From VXRJ01 sp964636705 (lineage in GTDB: Bacteria > Acidobacteriota > Vicinamibacteria > Vicinamibacterales > UBA8438): 64,000 bases of DNA. The translations under genes and the position numbers were made by a program. This document shows positions 17,375-25,447 of this stretch, one piece after another. The stretch covers positions 113,662-177,661 of the forward strand of contig CAZWUJ010000004.1 of assembly GCA_964636705.1 (NCBI GenBank), given 5' to 3'. Under the pieces are notes generated by a model. That model saw only the letters and a list, made by a program, of their open reading frames with translations, had not been told where the DNA came from and did not search any database. How positions within the stretch are numbered: position 1 is the first letter of the stretch; each line of letters opens with the position of its first letter.

Positions 17375-19021
17375 ATGCACAAGATGAGAATGTCGACCGG
17401 GTGGTCCAGTCTGCCGGCGGTGCTGCTGGCCGGAGTCATCATGTTGGCGGCGCCTCCGGCGCTGGCGCAGAACGACGGTGGAGACGGCGGCGCTACGGCG
17501 GCGGCCAGCGATCTGCCGGAGAGCTTCGCCGAGCCGATGCGACTGTACGATGTCTCCGTTCGCGGCCCGCTCTCGCATCCCATCTCGACCAGCAACTCCG
17601 AGGCCCAGGCGTACTTCGATCAGGGCTTCGCGCTGATGTACGCCTTCGCCAAGCAAGAAGCGACCCGCTCGTTCCGCGAGGCGTGGAAGCGCGACCCGGA
17701 TTGCGCCATCTGCTACTGGGGCGAGGCGTGGTCGTGGGGCTCGTACCTGAACGGTCCGATGCGGCCGTTCGAGGCGCCGCACGCCTACGCGGCGTTGCAG
17801 GAGGCGGTAAGTCGTATCGACAACGCGAGCCCGAAGGAGAGGGCCTACATCGAGGCGCTCACGCACCGCTACGTGGAGGACTTCGACCCGGCGACGCGAC
17901 GCGAGCAGGACGAGGCGTACGCCGAGGCCATGCGGCAGTTGGCCGAGCAGTTCCCGGACGATCTGGACGCGGTGACGCTCTACGGCGACGCACTGTTCCT
18001 GCTGGAGCCGCGCCGCGGCCTGCGCGACCTCAACGATCCGAACGTGCAGCGGCTGCACGGGGTGCTCGAGAGCGTTCTCGACCGGGACATTCGGCATCCC
18101 GGCGCCTGCCATCTCTACATCCATGCCACCGAGTCGACCGTCGATCCCGGCCTCGCCGCCGACTGCGCGGAGCATCTCGGGAGCGAGATCCCGGGAGCGA
18201 GTCATATCAACCACATGCCGTCGCATACCTGGAACGAGATCGGCCGCTGGGCCGACGGCGTGCGCTCGAATCTCGACGCGTGGCACTCCGACCTGAAGGC
18301 GGAGCGGAACGAGGGTATCGCGATCTATCCCAGCCACAACCTCCACATGCTGCTCTTCGCGGCGTCGATGGACGGACAGGGAGCCATCGCGACGCAGGCG
18401 GGCAAGGACTATACGAAGCTGACGGACGACTCGGTTTACGAGGTGCTGACGCTGCTCCGTTTCGGCCGGTTCGACGAAGTGCTGGAGGTGAACGAGCGCC
18501 CCGAGCAGGAGGCCTCGGGCGGACTCTGGGACTTCGCGCAGGGCTACGCCCACCTGCGCAACGGCGATACGGACTTTGCGCGCGTCTATCTCGGTCGCGT
18601 CAAGGCGCTTGCCGAGACGACCACGGCCCGCTTCCGCTTCGATGAAGCGCGGCTGCTGCTCCAGACGGTGGGAGGAATCCTGGAGGGCGAGTTGCAGCGC
18701 GCCGAGGGCGATCTCCGCGCCGCGATAGACACATTGGAGCGCGCCGCGGAGGTGGAGGATCAGCTCGAGTACTCGGAGCCGGAGCCGCTGCCGTTCGCGG
18801 CGCGCCACTGGCTGGGCGCGGCGCTGATCGAGGCGGAGCGGTACGCCGACGCCGAGCGGGTCTACCGGGAGGAACTCGACGACCATCCGCACAATGGATG
18901 GTCGCTGTTCGGCCTGCTGACGGCCCTCGAGAAGCAGGGCAAGCCGACCACCGAGGTCGAGGCGGAGTTCGAAGAGAGCTGGGCGCGCTCCGATACCTGG
19001 ATCGCTGCTTCGCGGTTCTAG
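17375..19021 (+). CDS. secreted tetratricopeptide-repeat protein
   Basis: Protein of 548 residues with a signal peptide (cleavage near ALAQ-ND, residue about 32). The mature part has an N-terminal TPR pair (YFDQGFALMYAFAKQEATRSFREAWKRDPDCAICYWGEAW), a central helical region with His-rich HLYIHATES and SHINHMPSHTW, and C-terminal TPRs. Proteins with this exact layout are common in Acidobacteria and are of unknown function; the conserved His/Glu could bind metal. RBS GGAAGGAAG precedes the start. Convergent with NIPSNAP, with only 4 bases between. Confidence 0.75.
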   Translation: MHKMRMSTGWSSLPAVLLAGVIMLAAPPALAQNDGGDGGATAAASDLPESFAEPMRLYDVSVRGPLSHPISTSNSEAQAYFDQGFALMYAFAKQEATRSFREAWKRDPDCAICYWGEAWSWGSYLNGPMRPFEAPHAYAALQEAVSRIDNASPKERAYIEALTHRYVEDFDPATRREQDEAYAEAMRQLAEQFPDDLDAVTLYGDALFLLEPRRGLRDLNDPNVQRLHGVLESVLDRDIRHPGACHLYIHATESTVDPGLAADCAEHLGSEIPGASHINHMPSHTWNEIGRWADGVRSNLDAWHSDLKAERNEGIAIYPSHNLHMLLFAASMDGQGAIATQAGKDYTKLTDDSVYEVLTLLRFGRFDEVLEVNERPEQEASGGLWDFAQGYAHLRNGDTDFARVYLGRVKALAETTTARFRFDEARLLLQTVGGILEGELQRAEGDLRAAIDTLERAAEVEDQLEYSEPEPLPFAARHWLGAALIEAERYADAERVYREELDDHPHNGWSLFGLLTALEKQGKPTTEVEAEFEESWARSDTWIAASRF

Positions 19022-19025
19022 ACCG

Positions 19026-19463
19026 CTACTTGATCATCGAGTAGTCGGTCGGCTCGAGCCAGAGCACGTCGACGCTCTGCACGATGCGGCCGTCGCGCTG
19101 CGACTCCTCCGCGACCTGCGCCCACTCGGGGTCTTCCCGGAACGCATCCCAGCTTGCCTGCGCCGCGTCGCGGCTGTCATGGGCCAGGATGTAGACGAGC
19201 GTGTTCTCCGAGAGCGGCGCTTCCTGCGGGGTCCAGTACGCGAGGTTGGTCATGCCGTGCTTCTCGAAGATCCGCGTCGTGTGGTCGCGGAACCGGGTGT
19301 TCAGGGCGTCGAGCCGCCCGGGATGCGCGGTATAGGTGCGCATCTCGAAGATCCGTTCTCCTTGCGCGGAGGCGACGGGTTCGAAGTCGGCGAACTGGCC
19401 GGCGGCAAAGCCGAGGCCGAACACCATCAGGCCGAGGGCGACGAGGGTTCCGGGTTTCGTCAT
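19026..19463 (-). CDS. NIPSNAP family protein, secreted
   Basis: Protein of 145 residues: N-terminal signal peptide/anchor (to about residue 33), then a single NIPSNAP domain with FEMRTYTAHPGRLDALNTRF and VYILAHDSRDAAQASWDAF. This ferredoxin-like fold dimeric domain has no firm biochemical role in bacteria. The upstream gene is 28 bases away on the same strand. Confidence 0.85.
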   Translation of the reverse strand: MTKPGTLVALGLMVFGLGFAAGQFADFEPVASAQGERIFEMRTYTAHPGRLDALNTRFRDHTTRIFEKHGMTNLAYWTPQEAPLSENTLVYILAHDSRDAAQASWDAFREDPEWAQVAEESQRDGRIVQSVDVLWLEPTDYSMIK

Positions 19464-19491
19464 CTTGGTAGCTCCTTCCGCGGTAAGGCGT

Positions 19492-20187
19492 TCATTCTAG
19501 CCCGTCCGGAGAGTCGTTGCCGGAAGCGTAGCGGTCGATCAGGCGCTGGCGGTCCGCGTCGGTCAAGCGCATGTACTGGGGCCGGTCGCTCACGAGTCCG
19601 CCCGTCTGGCACGGCCCGCACATCAGGGTCGTCGGGTTCCGGTTGTGCCGCAACCCAAGCGTATGGCCGATCTCGTGGGCCAGGATGTTCCGGGCGATGT
19701 TCGGGTTGCGGGCCATCGCCGTCGCGTCCTCTTCGATCGCCACGAAGTACCGGCCGGGATGCCGCGGCACCGGCCAGGCAAACGACATCAGGTCCTGGCG
19801 CGACAGCAGCAGCACCGCCTCGGCGTCAAGATCCGTCACCTCGGCCGGCGCGTCCGGCTGGTTCGGTATGCGGCGCAGCCGGCCCGCCCGTTGCGAGACG
19901 AAGCGCGCGTAGTTCTCGAGGGGACGCATGATGGGCGTACCGATCCGGAGCTCCTCGGTGAGGCGGAGCGGCAGCTCCAGTTCCTCCGCCACGTCGTTCC
20001 AGAACTTGATCGCGTCGAGCGCCATCGGCAGCCGGACGTCGTTCGTGTCGTAGGCGAGGATGATGACGCGGTGCACCACTTCGCCGTTCGCCGCCGGCGT
20101 TGCTTCCGCAGCGACTGCGGGCGGATTGGCCGTCCCCGTACCGAGCACGCCAAGCAGCGTGAGAACGAAGTAGTCGATGATGGTCAA
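19492..20187 (-). CDS. matrixin-like zinc metalloprotease, secreted
   Basis: Secreted protein of 231 residues with a hydrophobic N-terminus. The zinc site HEIGHTLGLRH (H171, E172, H175, H181) is the metzincin HExxHxxGxxH signature, followed by NPTTLMC, which supplies the Met-turn. This is the arrangement of peptidase family M10 and archaemetzincin-like enzymes. Substrate unknown. It lies between NIPSNAP and the HsdR remnant on the minus strand. Confidence 0.8.
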   Translation of the reverse strand: MTIIDYFVLTLLGVLGTGTANPPAVAAEATPAANGEVVHRVIILAYDTNDVRLPMALDAIKFWNDVAEELELPLRLTEELRIGTPIMRPLENYARFVSQRAGRLRRIPNQPDAPAEVTDLDAEAVLLLSRQDLMSFAWPVPRHPGRYFVAIEEDATAMARNPNIARNILAHEIGHTLGLRHNRNPTTLMCGPCQTGGLVSDRPQYMRLTDADRQRLIDRYASGNDSPDGLE

Positions 20188-20217
20188 ATGATACTCGGAG
20201 CGGTGGGCAGGCGCGCC

Positions 20218-20916
20218 CTACGCCGCCGCAACGTCGTCATAGAACGGTGACGGAACGGTTGGGTAAGCGCGGTAGACGTGCGCGAAAACGGCCTCCGTGG
20301 TAGTCGTCACGTCCTCGTCGGAGTAGGCACCGGGGGGAAGGCCGGTCGCATCGCTGTAGAGGAAATCGCGGATGGCGACGTGGACGGCGCTTCGGGTCGC
20401 CTCCTTTTCACGCCACTGATCGACGCGTAGCTTCTCCGCCTTGAGCGTCCGCAGCAACTCCTTGGCGACCATCTTGATGCGCCGGAGGTCCGTCTTGTTC
20501 AAGTCCGGCTTCTTCAACAGGTCGAATACCGCGAGCGACTCTTCGTCCAGTCCTTCCCGGAGCGCGCGGCTCTCTTCCTCCTCCAGTTCCTGAACGAGCT
20601 TCAGCAATTGCTCGAATGTCCGTTCGATGGTCCCGCGGTCCTTCTCGCGGTTGTACTCCGTGACGACGTCCTCGTAGTGCTGCTGGAAGTCGGTGCGCAG
20701 CGGACTCTGGGCCAACAAGCGCCGGAGTCGCGCTTCCACCGTGTGCTTGAGCGCCTGCACGGCGGTCCGCCGGGAATGGCTGCGCTCGAACTCCCGCTTG
20801 AGCCGGTCGAAGTCGATTTCGCTGATGTCGTACGTCGGCCGTTTCTCGCCGGTCCGGTTCGCCTTGACGTCGATGGCCTTGTCCACTAACTCTAGCTGAG
20901 GCATGTGTGCGGACAC
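20218..20916 (-). pseudogene. hsdR: orphan C-terminal fragment of type I restriction subunit HsdR (DUF3387-like)
   Basis: An open frame of 232 residues matching only the helical C-terminus of type I restriction endonuclease R subunits (DUF3387-like). Typical segments are YDISEIDFDRLKREF, LREGLDEESLAVFDLL, MVAKELLRTLKAEKLRVDQW and AVFAHVYRAYP. Full HsdR is about 1000 residues; the nuclease and helicase motor that should precede this are absent, and no hsdM or hsdS is nearby. Upstream DNA holds a truncated signal-peptide gene instead. I read it as a remnant of a lost restriction system; a free-standing expressed domain is possible but unlikely. Confidence 0.75.
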
Positions 20917-20943
20917 CCGGCGCGAACGGCTGTGAGGCGCTGG

Positions 20944-21048
20944 TTATGACGTGGTGGACGCTGGCGGCCAGTTCGGTCCCGGCCGTAGCGCAAGCAGCAA
21001 CGCGAGAGCCAGAGCGGCGGCGAGCCTGCTGGGCATCCGCGTGATCAT
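20944..21048 (-). pseudogene. truncated secreted-protein fragment (signal peptide only)
   Basis: A 34-codon frame starting right at the epoxide hydrolase stop encodes a near-perfect signal peptide (RMPSRLAAALALALLLAL) and then stops. It directly abuts the HsdR fragment. The simplest reading is that a deletion removed the body of a secreted protein and the front of hsdR. It may also be a chance frame in GC-rich DNA. Confidence 0.35.
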
Positions 21049-22356
21049 CTACGCGTCACGCAGGAAGTCGATCAGCAGCCGCGCCGTTTCTTCCGGCTGC
21101 TCCTGCTGCACCCAGTGGCCGGCGCCGTCGACGAAATGCACGCCGCGCATGTCGGTGCAGGCCGACTCCTGCATCCGCTCGAGCGAGCCGGGCCGCTGGT
21201 ACGCGCCCCAGTCGCTGCTCCCCGCGATGAACATCGAGGGAATGTCGATGGTGCGGCCGGCGAAGGTGCGCTGCTCGTCCGAGAAGGCCCCCGCGCGGTA
21301 CCACTGCAGACCACCCTGGAAGCCGGTTCTGCCGAACTCCTCGCCGTAGACGCGCAGCTCTGGATCCGGCAGCCACGTGTTGGCCGCGATCTCGGCCGGT
21401 GTCGGCATCTCCTTCGCCACCGTCTCGGCCATCGTTTCGTCGAGGTCCATGATGTAGTAGGTCGGCATCTTCGCGACCTCGGTGGCGGTCCACCCCGCGA
21501 GACGGTACGGCCGGTTCTCCTTCCAGTCGGCGCTCTTGTGGTGGTAGTAGGCGCGAAGGAAGTCGTGCACCCCCTGCGGCGCGCGCCACATGTCGGGGTT
21601 CGCCTCGCGTGTCGTGTAGTAGCGCTGGTAGTGCTTGCGCGGGCGGGGGAGCCGCGCCATTTCCGCGTGGATATCCGGTTCGGGCGCCCCCGCCGGGCGC
21701 GGGTTGCCAGCGGTGTCGAACGGAAAGCTCGGGGTCCCGCCGAACGGCGCGCTCATCAGCGCGACGGCCTGGAAGACGTCGGGGCGGGCAACGGCGCACC
21801 AGGCCGCGACCGGCGATCCGAAGTCATGTCCGATGACGGCATCGACAGACCGGTAGCCGAGGGCCGAGACGAGCGCGAGCGCGTCGCGGACCGTATTAAG
21901 CCGGCTGTAGGACCGGAGGTCGCCGTCGTAGTCGGGATCCCAGCCGGTAGTCCGGCCGTAGCCCCTCTGGTCCGGCGCCACGACGTGGTAGCCCGCCTCG
22001 GCGAGCGGAACGAGCACGTGGCGCCAACTGTAGGCGAGCTCCGGGAATCCGTGGAGGAGGAGGAGCAGCGGCCGGCGGTCGCCGGCATCGTGTCCCGCCT
22101 CGAGCATGTGCACGTCGAGCCCGCGGACGTTCGCGACGAATCGGGAGCGGACCCCCTCCGGCAGGACGCTCGGGTCGTATGGACCGACCGGGTCGGTCTG
22201 TTCCGCCGCTTCCAGCGACTCCCGCGCGTGAGCCGGGGCAGAGGCGTGGAGCGCCGCGCCGCCCAGCAGGGCGCCCGCGCCGCGCAGAACATCGCGCCGC
22301 GTGACGCCGCCGGCCGGCGCCAACGAAGAAGTCGCAAGGCGTGCGTTTTCTGTCAT
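21049..22356 (-). CDS. alpha/beta hydrolase, epoxide hydrolase-like, Tat signal
   Basis: Exported hydrolase of 435 residues. Twin-arginine signal TRRDVLRGAGALLGG near residues 19-33. The fold shows the oxyanion HGFPE (102-106), APDQRGYGRT (128-137), the nucleophile in GHDFGS (Asp178, as in epoxide hydrolases and haloalkane dehalogenases rather than Ser) and the catalytic His in GAGHWVQQEQPEE near the C-terminus. The usual cap Tyr residues appear plausible (QWYRAG). An epoxide hydrolase is the best guess; dehalogenase is the alternative. Confidence 0.82.
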   Translation of the reverse strand: MTENARLATSSLAPAGGVTRRDVLRGAGALLGGAALHASAPAHARESLEAAEQTDPVGPYDPSVLPEGVRSRFVANVRGLDVHMLEAGHDAGDRRPLLLLLHGFPELAYSWRHVLVPLAEAGYHVVAPDQRGYGRTTGWDPDYDGDLRSYSRLNTVRDALALVSALGYRSVDAVIGHDFGSPVAAWCAVARPDVFQAVALMSAPFGGTPSFPFDTAGNPRPAGAPEPDIHAEMARLPRPRKHYQRYYTTREANPDMWRAPQGVHDFLRAYYHHKSADWKENRPYRLAGWTATEVAKMPTYYIMDLDETMAETVAKEMPTPAEIAANTWLPDPELRVYGEEFGRTGFQGGLQWYRAGAFSDEQRTFAGRTIDIPSMFIAGSSDWGAYQRPGSLERMQESACTDMRGVHFVDGAGHWVQQEQPEETARLLIDFLRDA

Positions 22357-22390
22357 GACATGTCTCCAGCAGAGAGGTGGGCGGCCCGAG

Positions 22391-23122
22391 TCACCGTGAC
22401 AGCTCGCCGCGCTCGAGCATGGCGACGAGGGCGTCGGCGCGCGCCAGTGAGCCGTTCTGGCGCAGCAGGTCCATGCGGTCGAAACGGCTCATGCCGAGAA
22501 ACTGGGCCAGGCCGTCGACCAGCGCCTCGTCGGACAGTTCGTCGGGCGTCGGCGTATCGCCCGGGTCATCGAGGGGGAGCAACTGCAACAGCAGTGGACG
22601 GTGCCCGCGCAGCGGCGCGCGATCGTCCTCGCCAAGGGGTTCCGGCATCGCCTCGACATCGGCCATCCGGTAGGGCCGGCTCCGATCCTCGGACCTGACG
22701 CGGAACTTCATCATGCCGCGCAACACGATGTTGTAGCGGCCGTCGGGCAGCTCCTCGACGTTCGCGATGACGCCCGCGGTGCCGATCTCGTAGATCGGCG
22801 GGTTGCCCTCGTACTCGTCCTCGTAGCCGGGCCGCAGCATCACCATGCCGATGATCCGGTTGCCGGCCAGAGCGTCGGCCACCATCTGCCGGTAGCGCGC
22901 CTCGAAGATATGCAGCGGCCGCGACGCGTGCGGGAACAGCATGATGTCTTCGAGGGGAAAGATGGGTATCGCCGGGGGAAGATCGGCCACGGCGGGCCCG
23001 GCCTGGGATCCCGGCCACGCGGCGAGCGGCGCAATGGGGGACGGGCAGAGGAAGCCGAACGCGATCGCAACGGCCAGCGTCGCGCGACGGATGGACCTAG
23101 CGTCCCGCATGGCTCCTATCAT
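22391..23122 (-). CDS. LON peptidase substrate-binding domain protein, secreted
   Basis: Protein of 243 residues with an N-terminal signal/anchor (to about 45) and then a stand-alone LON-SB (PUA-like) domain: IPIFPLEDIMLFPHASRPLHIFEARYRQMV, IGMVML and the GTAGVI strand. The ATPase and protease parts of Lon are absent, as usual in this family. Role unknown; related cytoplasmic proteins are called LonN/YcaN-like. The export signal is uncommon for the family. It lies upstream of a repeat cluster. Confidence 0.8.
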   Translation of the reverse strand: MIGAMRDARSIRRATLAVAIAFGFLCPSPIAPLAAWPGSQAGPAVADLPPAIPIFPLEDIMLFPHASRPLHIFEARYRQMVADALAGNRIIGMVMLRPGYEDEYEGNPPIYEIGTAGVIANVEELPDGRYNIVLRGMMKFRVRSEDRSRPYRMADVEAMPEPLGEDDRAPLRGHRPLLLQLLPLDDPGDTPTPDELSDEALVDGLAQFLGMSRFDRMDLLRQNGSLARADALVAMLERGELSR

Positions 23123-23144
23123 ATGCGCCGTGGCCGAGCGCGCT

Positions 23145-23246
23145 GAAGTGCCGGCCTGGAGGCCGGCGGACCGTACGAACGAAGTGCCGGCCTGGAGGCC
23201 GGCGGACCGTACGAACGAAATGCCGGCCTGGAGGCCGGCGGACCGG
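23145..23246. repeat. 36-bp tandem repeat with hairpin core (about 2.8 copies)
   Basis: Two full 36-base units (23145-23180, 23181-23216) and a third partial copy, each containing the perfect palindrome GCCGGCCTGGAGGCCGGC followed by GGACC. They fill the gap between the Fic stop and the LON-domain start. The same core recurs at 34486-34552, so this is a dispersed, REP-like hairpin element. Confidence 0.8.
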
Positions 23247-23260
23247 CGGGCGGACCGGGG

Positions 23261-24418
23261 TCAGTCGGCCTCGCCGACGAGCCTGAGGTACGCCTCGTAG
23301 GCGAAGACGCGGTTGCGGGCCCCGGCGCTGATCTGCCGCGTGATGCCCAGATCGGTCAGCCGGTCAATCGCGCTTGCGGCGGCGGGGAAGGAGATTCCGG
23401 CCTCGGTTCGAACGATGGGGATGGAGACCACGGGGCGCCCGATCAGCACCTTGTGGACCCGCGAGGCCGATCGCATGCGGCGTCCCGCGTCCGCGATCCG
23501 GTGCCGGTCCGTCGCGAAGCGATCCGCCAACCGTCCCGCCAGCGCAACCGTGCCGTCGGCCGCCGCGCGCACGCCGTCCAGAAAATACAGCAGCCACGCT
23601 TCCCAGTCGCCGGTTCGGGTGATGGCGTTCAGCAGGTCGTAGTACTCCATCCGGCGCCGGTACAGATACGCGCTGAGCGGCAGCACCGCCTCGCGCAGCA
23701 GGTTCAGTTCGCGCAACATCAACGTGATCAGCAGGCGTCCCACCCGGCCGTTGCCGTCCAGAAACGGGTGAATCGACTCGAACTGCACGTGCGCCAGGGC
23801 GGCGCGGGCCAGGAGCGGCAGCCGGTCGTCCGCGGCATGCACGAAGCGCTCCAGCGCCGCCATGCAGTTCTCCACCTCGGTGGGCGGGGGGGGCACGTAG
23901 CGCGCGCTCAGGGGATGCGGCCCACCGATCCAGTTCTGGGCCCGCCGGAACGCACCCGGCATCTTTCTCTGGCCGCGCCGGCTGTCGAGCAGCACCGCGT
24001 GCACCTCGCGGATCAGCCGGTTCGCGATCGGATGGTCCGCCTGTAGTCGATCGAGGCCCAACTCGGTGGCCCGCACCAGGTTCACCACTTCCCGGACGTC
24101 ATCGCCGGTCGTTGACGACGGACCGTCCACTTCGACCCTCAGCAGGTCCTCCAGCGGGACATCGATGCCCTCGATGCGTGACGAGCCAATCGCCTCCCGC
24201 CGCACGGACGCGTAGCGGAGAACAGCCGCATGCCGATGCGTGGCCGCGCCGATGGCGTCGAGGCGGCCGAGCGCGAGCGCCGCGGCTTCCAGGGCGCGCG
24301 GGACGCCGCCGTCCATCGCCAGCGGCGGCGCCGGCGGCAACGGATCGGGGACGAACGCGCGGACCTGCTCCCCGCCGACCTGCACGACGGCGTAGCCGCC
24401 TCGAGTAGTGCGTTCCAT
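23261..24418 (-). CDS. Fic family protein
   Basis: Putative AMP-transferase of 385 residues. The Fic motif HPFLDGNGRVGR is complete (catalytic His, Asp/Glu-type acid, GNGR). An N-terminal SSRIEGI segment matches the inhibitory (S/T)xxxE(G/N) helix, so this is a self-inhibited class II Fic protein that needs no separate antitoxin. The C-terminus looks like a winged helix (AASAIDRLTDLGITRQISAG). Targets unknown. The ATG at 24418 is chosen; an in-frame start 66 bases upstream lies in AT-rich promoter-like DNA. Confidence 0.85.
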   Translation of the reverse strand: MERTTRGGYAVVQVGGEQVRAFVPDPLPPAPPLAMDGGVPRALEAAALALGRLDAIGAATHRHAAVLRYASVRREAIGSSRIEGIDVPLEDLLRVEVDGPSSTTGDDVREVVNLVRATELGLDRLQADHPIANRLIREVHAVLLDSRRGQRKMPGAFRRAQNWIGGPHPLSARYVPPPPTEVENCMAALERFVHAADDRLPLLARAALAHVQFESIHPFLDGNGRVGRLLITLMLRELNLLREAVLPLSAYLYRRRMEYYDLLNAITRTGDWEAWLLYFLDGVRAAADGTVALAGRLADRFATDRHRIADAGRRMRSASRVHKVLIGRPVVSIPIVRTEAGISFPAAASAIDRLTDLGITRQISAGARNRVFAYEAYLRLVGEAD

Positions 24419-24492
24419 GGCTAAGGGATCCTTATTAATACTTGGCGACAAAAATTGCAACATGGACGGATAAAATCGCCACACATATTAAG

Positions 24493-24498
24493 TATAAT
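24493..24498 (+). promoter_or_regulatory. possible -10 element
   Basis: A perfect TATAAT stands in a 120-base AT-rich divergent gap between fic and the Tsx-like gene, about 50 bases before the start at 24549. No good -35 at the right distance, so only a weak call. GGAGG at 24532-24536 is the likely ribosome site. Confidence 0.3.
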
Positions 24499-24548
24499 GA
24501 CACTATCACTTAACACAATATCGTCCACGTCTGGAGGATAATGAGCCC

Positions 24549-25358
24549 ATGACTACTCTTCCACGGGCCATGGCGGCCATTGCGGCGGCGCTGGTGCTGT
24601 CCACGGCAAGCGCGGCGTCGGCGCAGACGGAATTCCACTACCAGTTCGGGCGCCTGGTGAATCCGTTCGCGTCGCCGGAAGGAACTATCGCGACTACGCA
24701 CATCCTGACGCTCCAACAGGCTTCCACCTGGAAGGGCGGCGACAGTTTCTTCTTCGCCGACATCATCGAGGACGAGGGTATCGACGGATTCAACGAGAAG
24801 GAGATCTATGCGGAGTGGTACCCGACGTTGAGTCTGTCGAAGGTCTCGGGTACCACCGTGGGGGCGGGACCGATCCGCGACGTCGCGCTGATCGGCGGCA
24901 TCAACATCGACGCGGACGCGAACTTCTTCAAGTTCCTGCCGGGCATCCGGCTTTCCTGGAACGTTCCCGGCTTCATCTTCCTGAACACGGACCTCACCGG
25001 GTTCTTCGACCGCAACACGGGCGTGGCGAGTGGCGGGGCGGCGAGGACCAGCCAGAGCTACATGTTCGACGTCAACTGGCTGTCCATCTTCAGCATCGGC
25101 AATCAGTCGTTCAACTTCATGGGGCACGCGGAGTACATCGGCGCGACCACCATCAGGGAGGACGTCCCGTTCAACCGCAACCTGAACGGCTGGATCCTGG
25201 CCCAGCCGCAGTTCGTCTGGGACCTGGGGAACGCCATCGGCGGCGAGCCCGCGGCAAACCAGATCTTCGTCGGGATCGAATACCAGTACTGGCGGAACAA
25301 GCTGGGAGCGGATGCCGACGAGAACACCGTGCAGTTTCTCGCGGTATGGCGGATGTAG
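24549..25358 (+). CDS. Tsx/OmpK-like outer-membrane channel protein
   Basis: Protein of 269 residues with a signal peptide (cleavage near ASAQ-TE, residue 26). The mature part resembles nucleoside-specific channel Tsx/OmpK barrels: paired strands such as SFFFADIIEDEG near 75, EIYAEWYPTLSL, and a terminal strand ending in RM. It would sit in the outer membrane and could pass nucleosides, but substrate is inferred from family only. Confidence 0.62.
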   Translation: MTTLPRAMAAIAAALVLSTASAASAQTEFHYQFGRLVNPFASPEGTIATTHILTLQQASTWKGGDSFFFADIIEDEGIDGFNEKEIYAEWYPTLSLSKVSGTTVGAGPIRDVALIGGINIDADANFFKFLPGIRLSWNVPGFIFLNTDLTGFFDRNTGVASGGAARTSQSYMFDVNWLSIFSIGNQSFNFMGHAEYIGATTIREDVPFNRNLNGWILAQPQFVWDLGNAIGGEPAANQIFVGIEYQYWRNKLGADADENTVQFLAVWRM

Positions 25359-25447
25359 CGCGCGTCCGGGGGTCCGGAGATTGAAGGCGGCGAACCGGGG
25401 CGTGATCCAATATAGTACCAAGGGCGCCCTTCAAGGGGCGCAGAGCG

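Noticed and set aside
23145..23246. CRISPR array
   Set aside because: Units are adjacent with no unique spacers and contain long palindromes; a tandem hairpin repeat instead.
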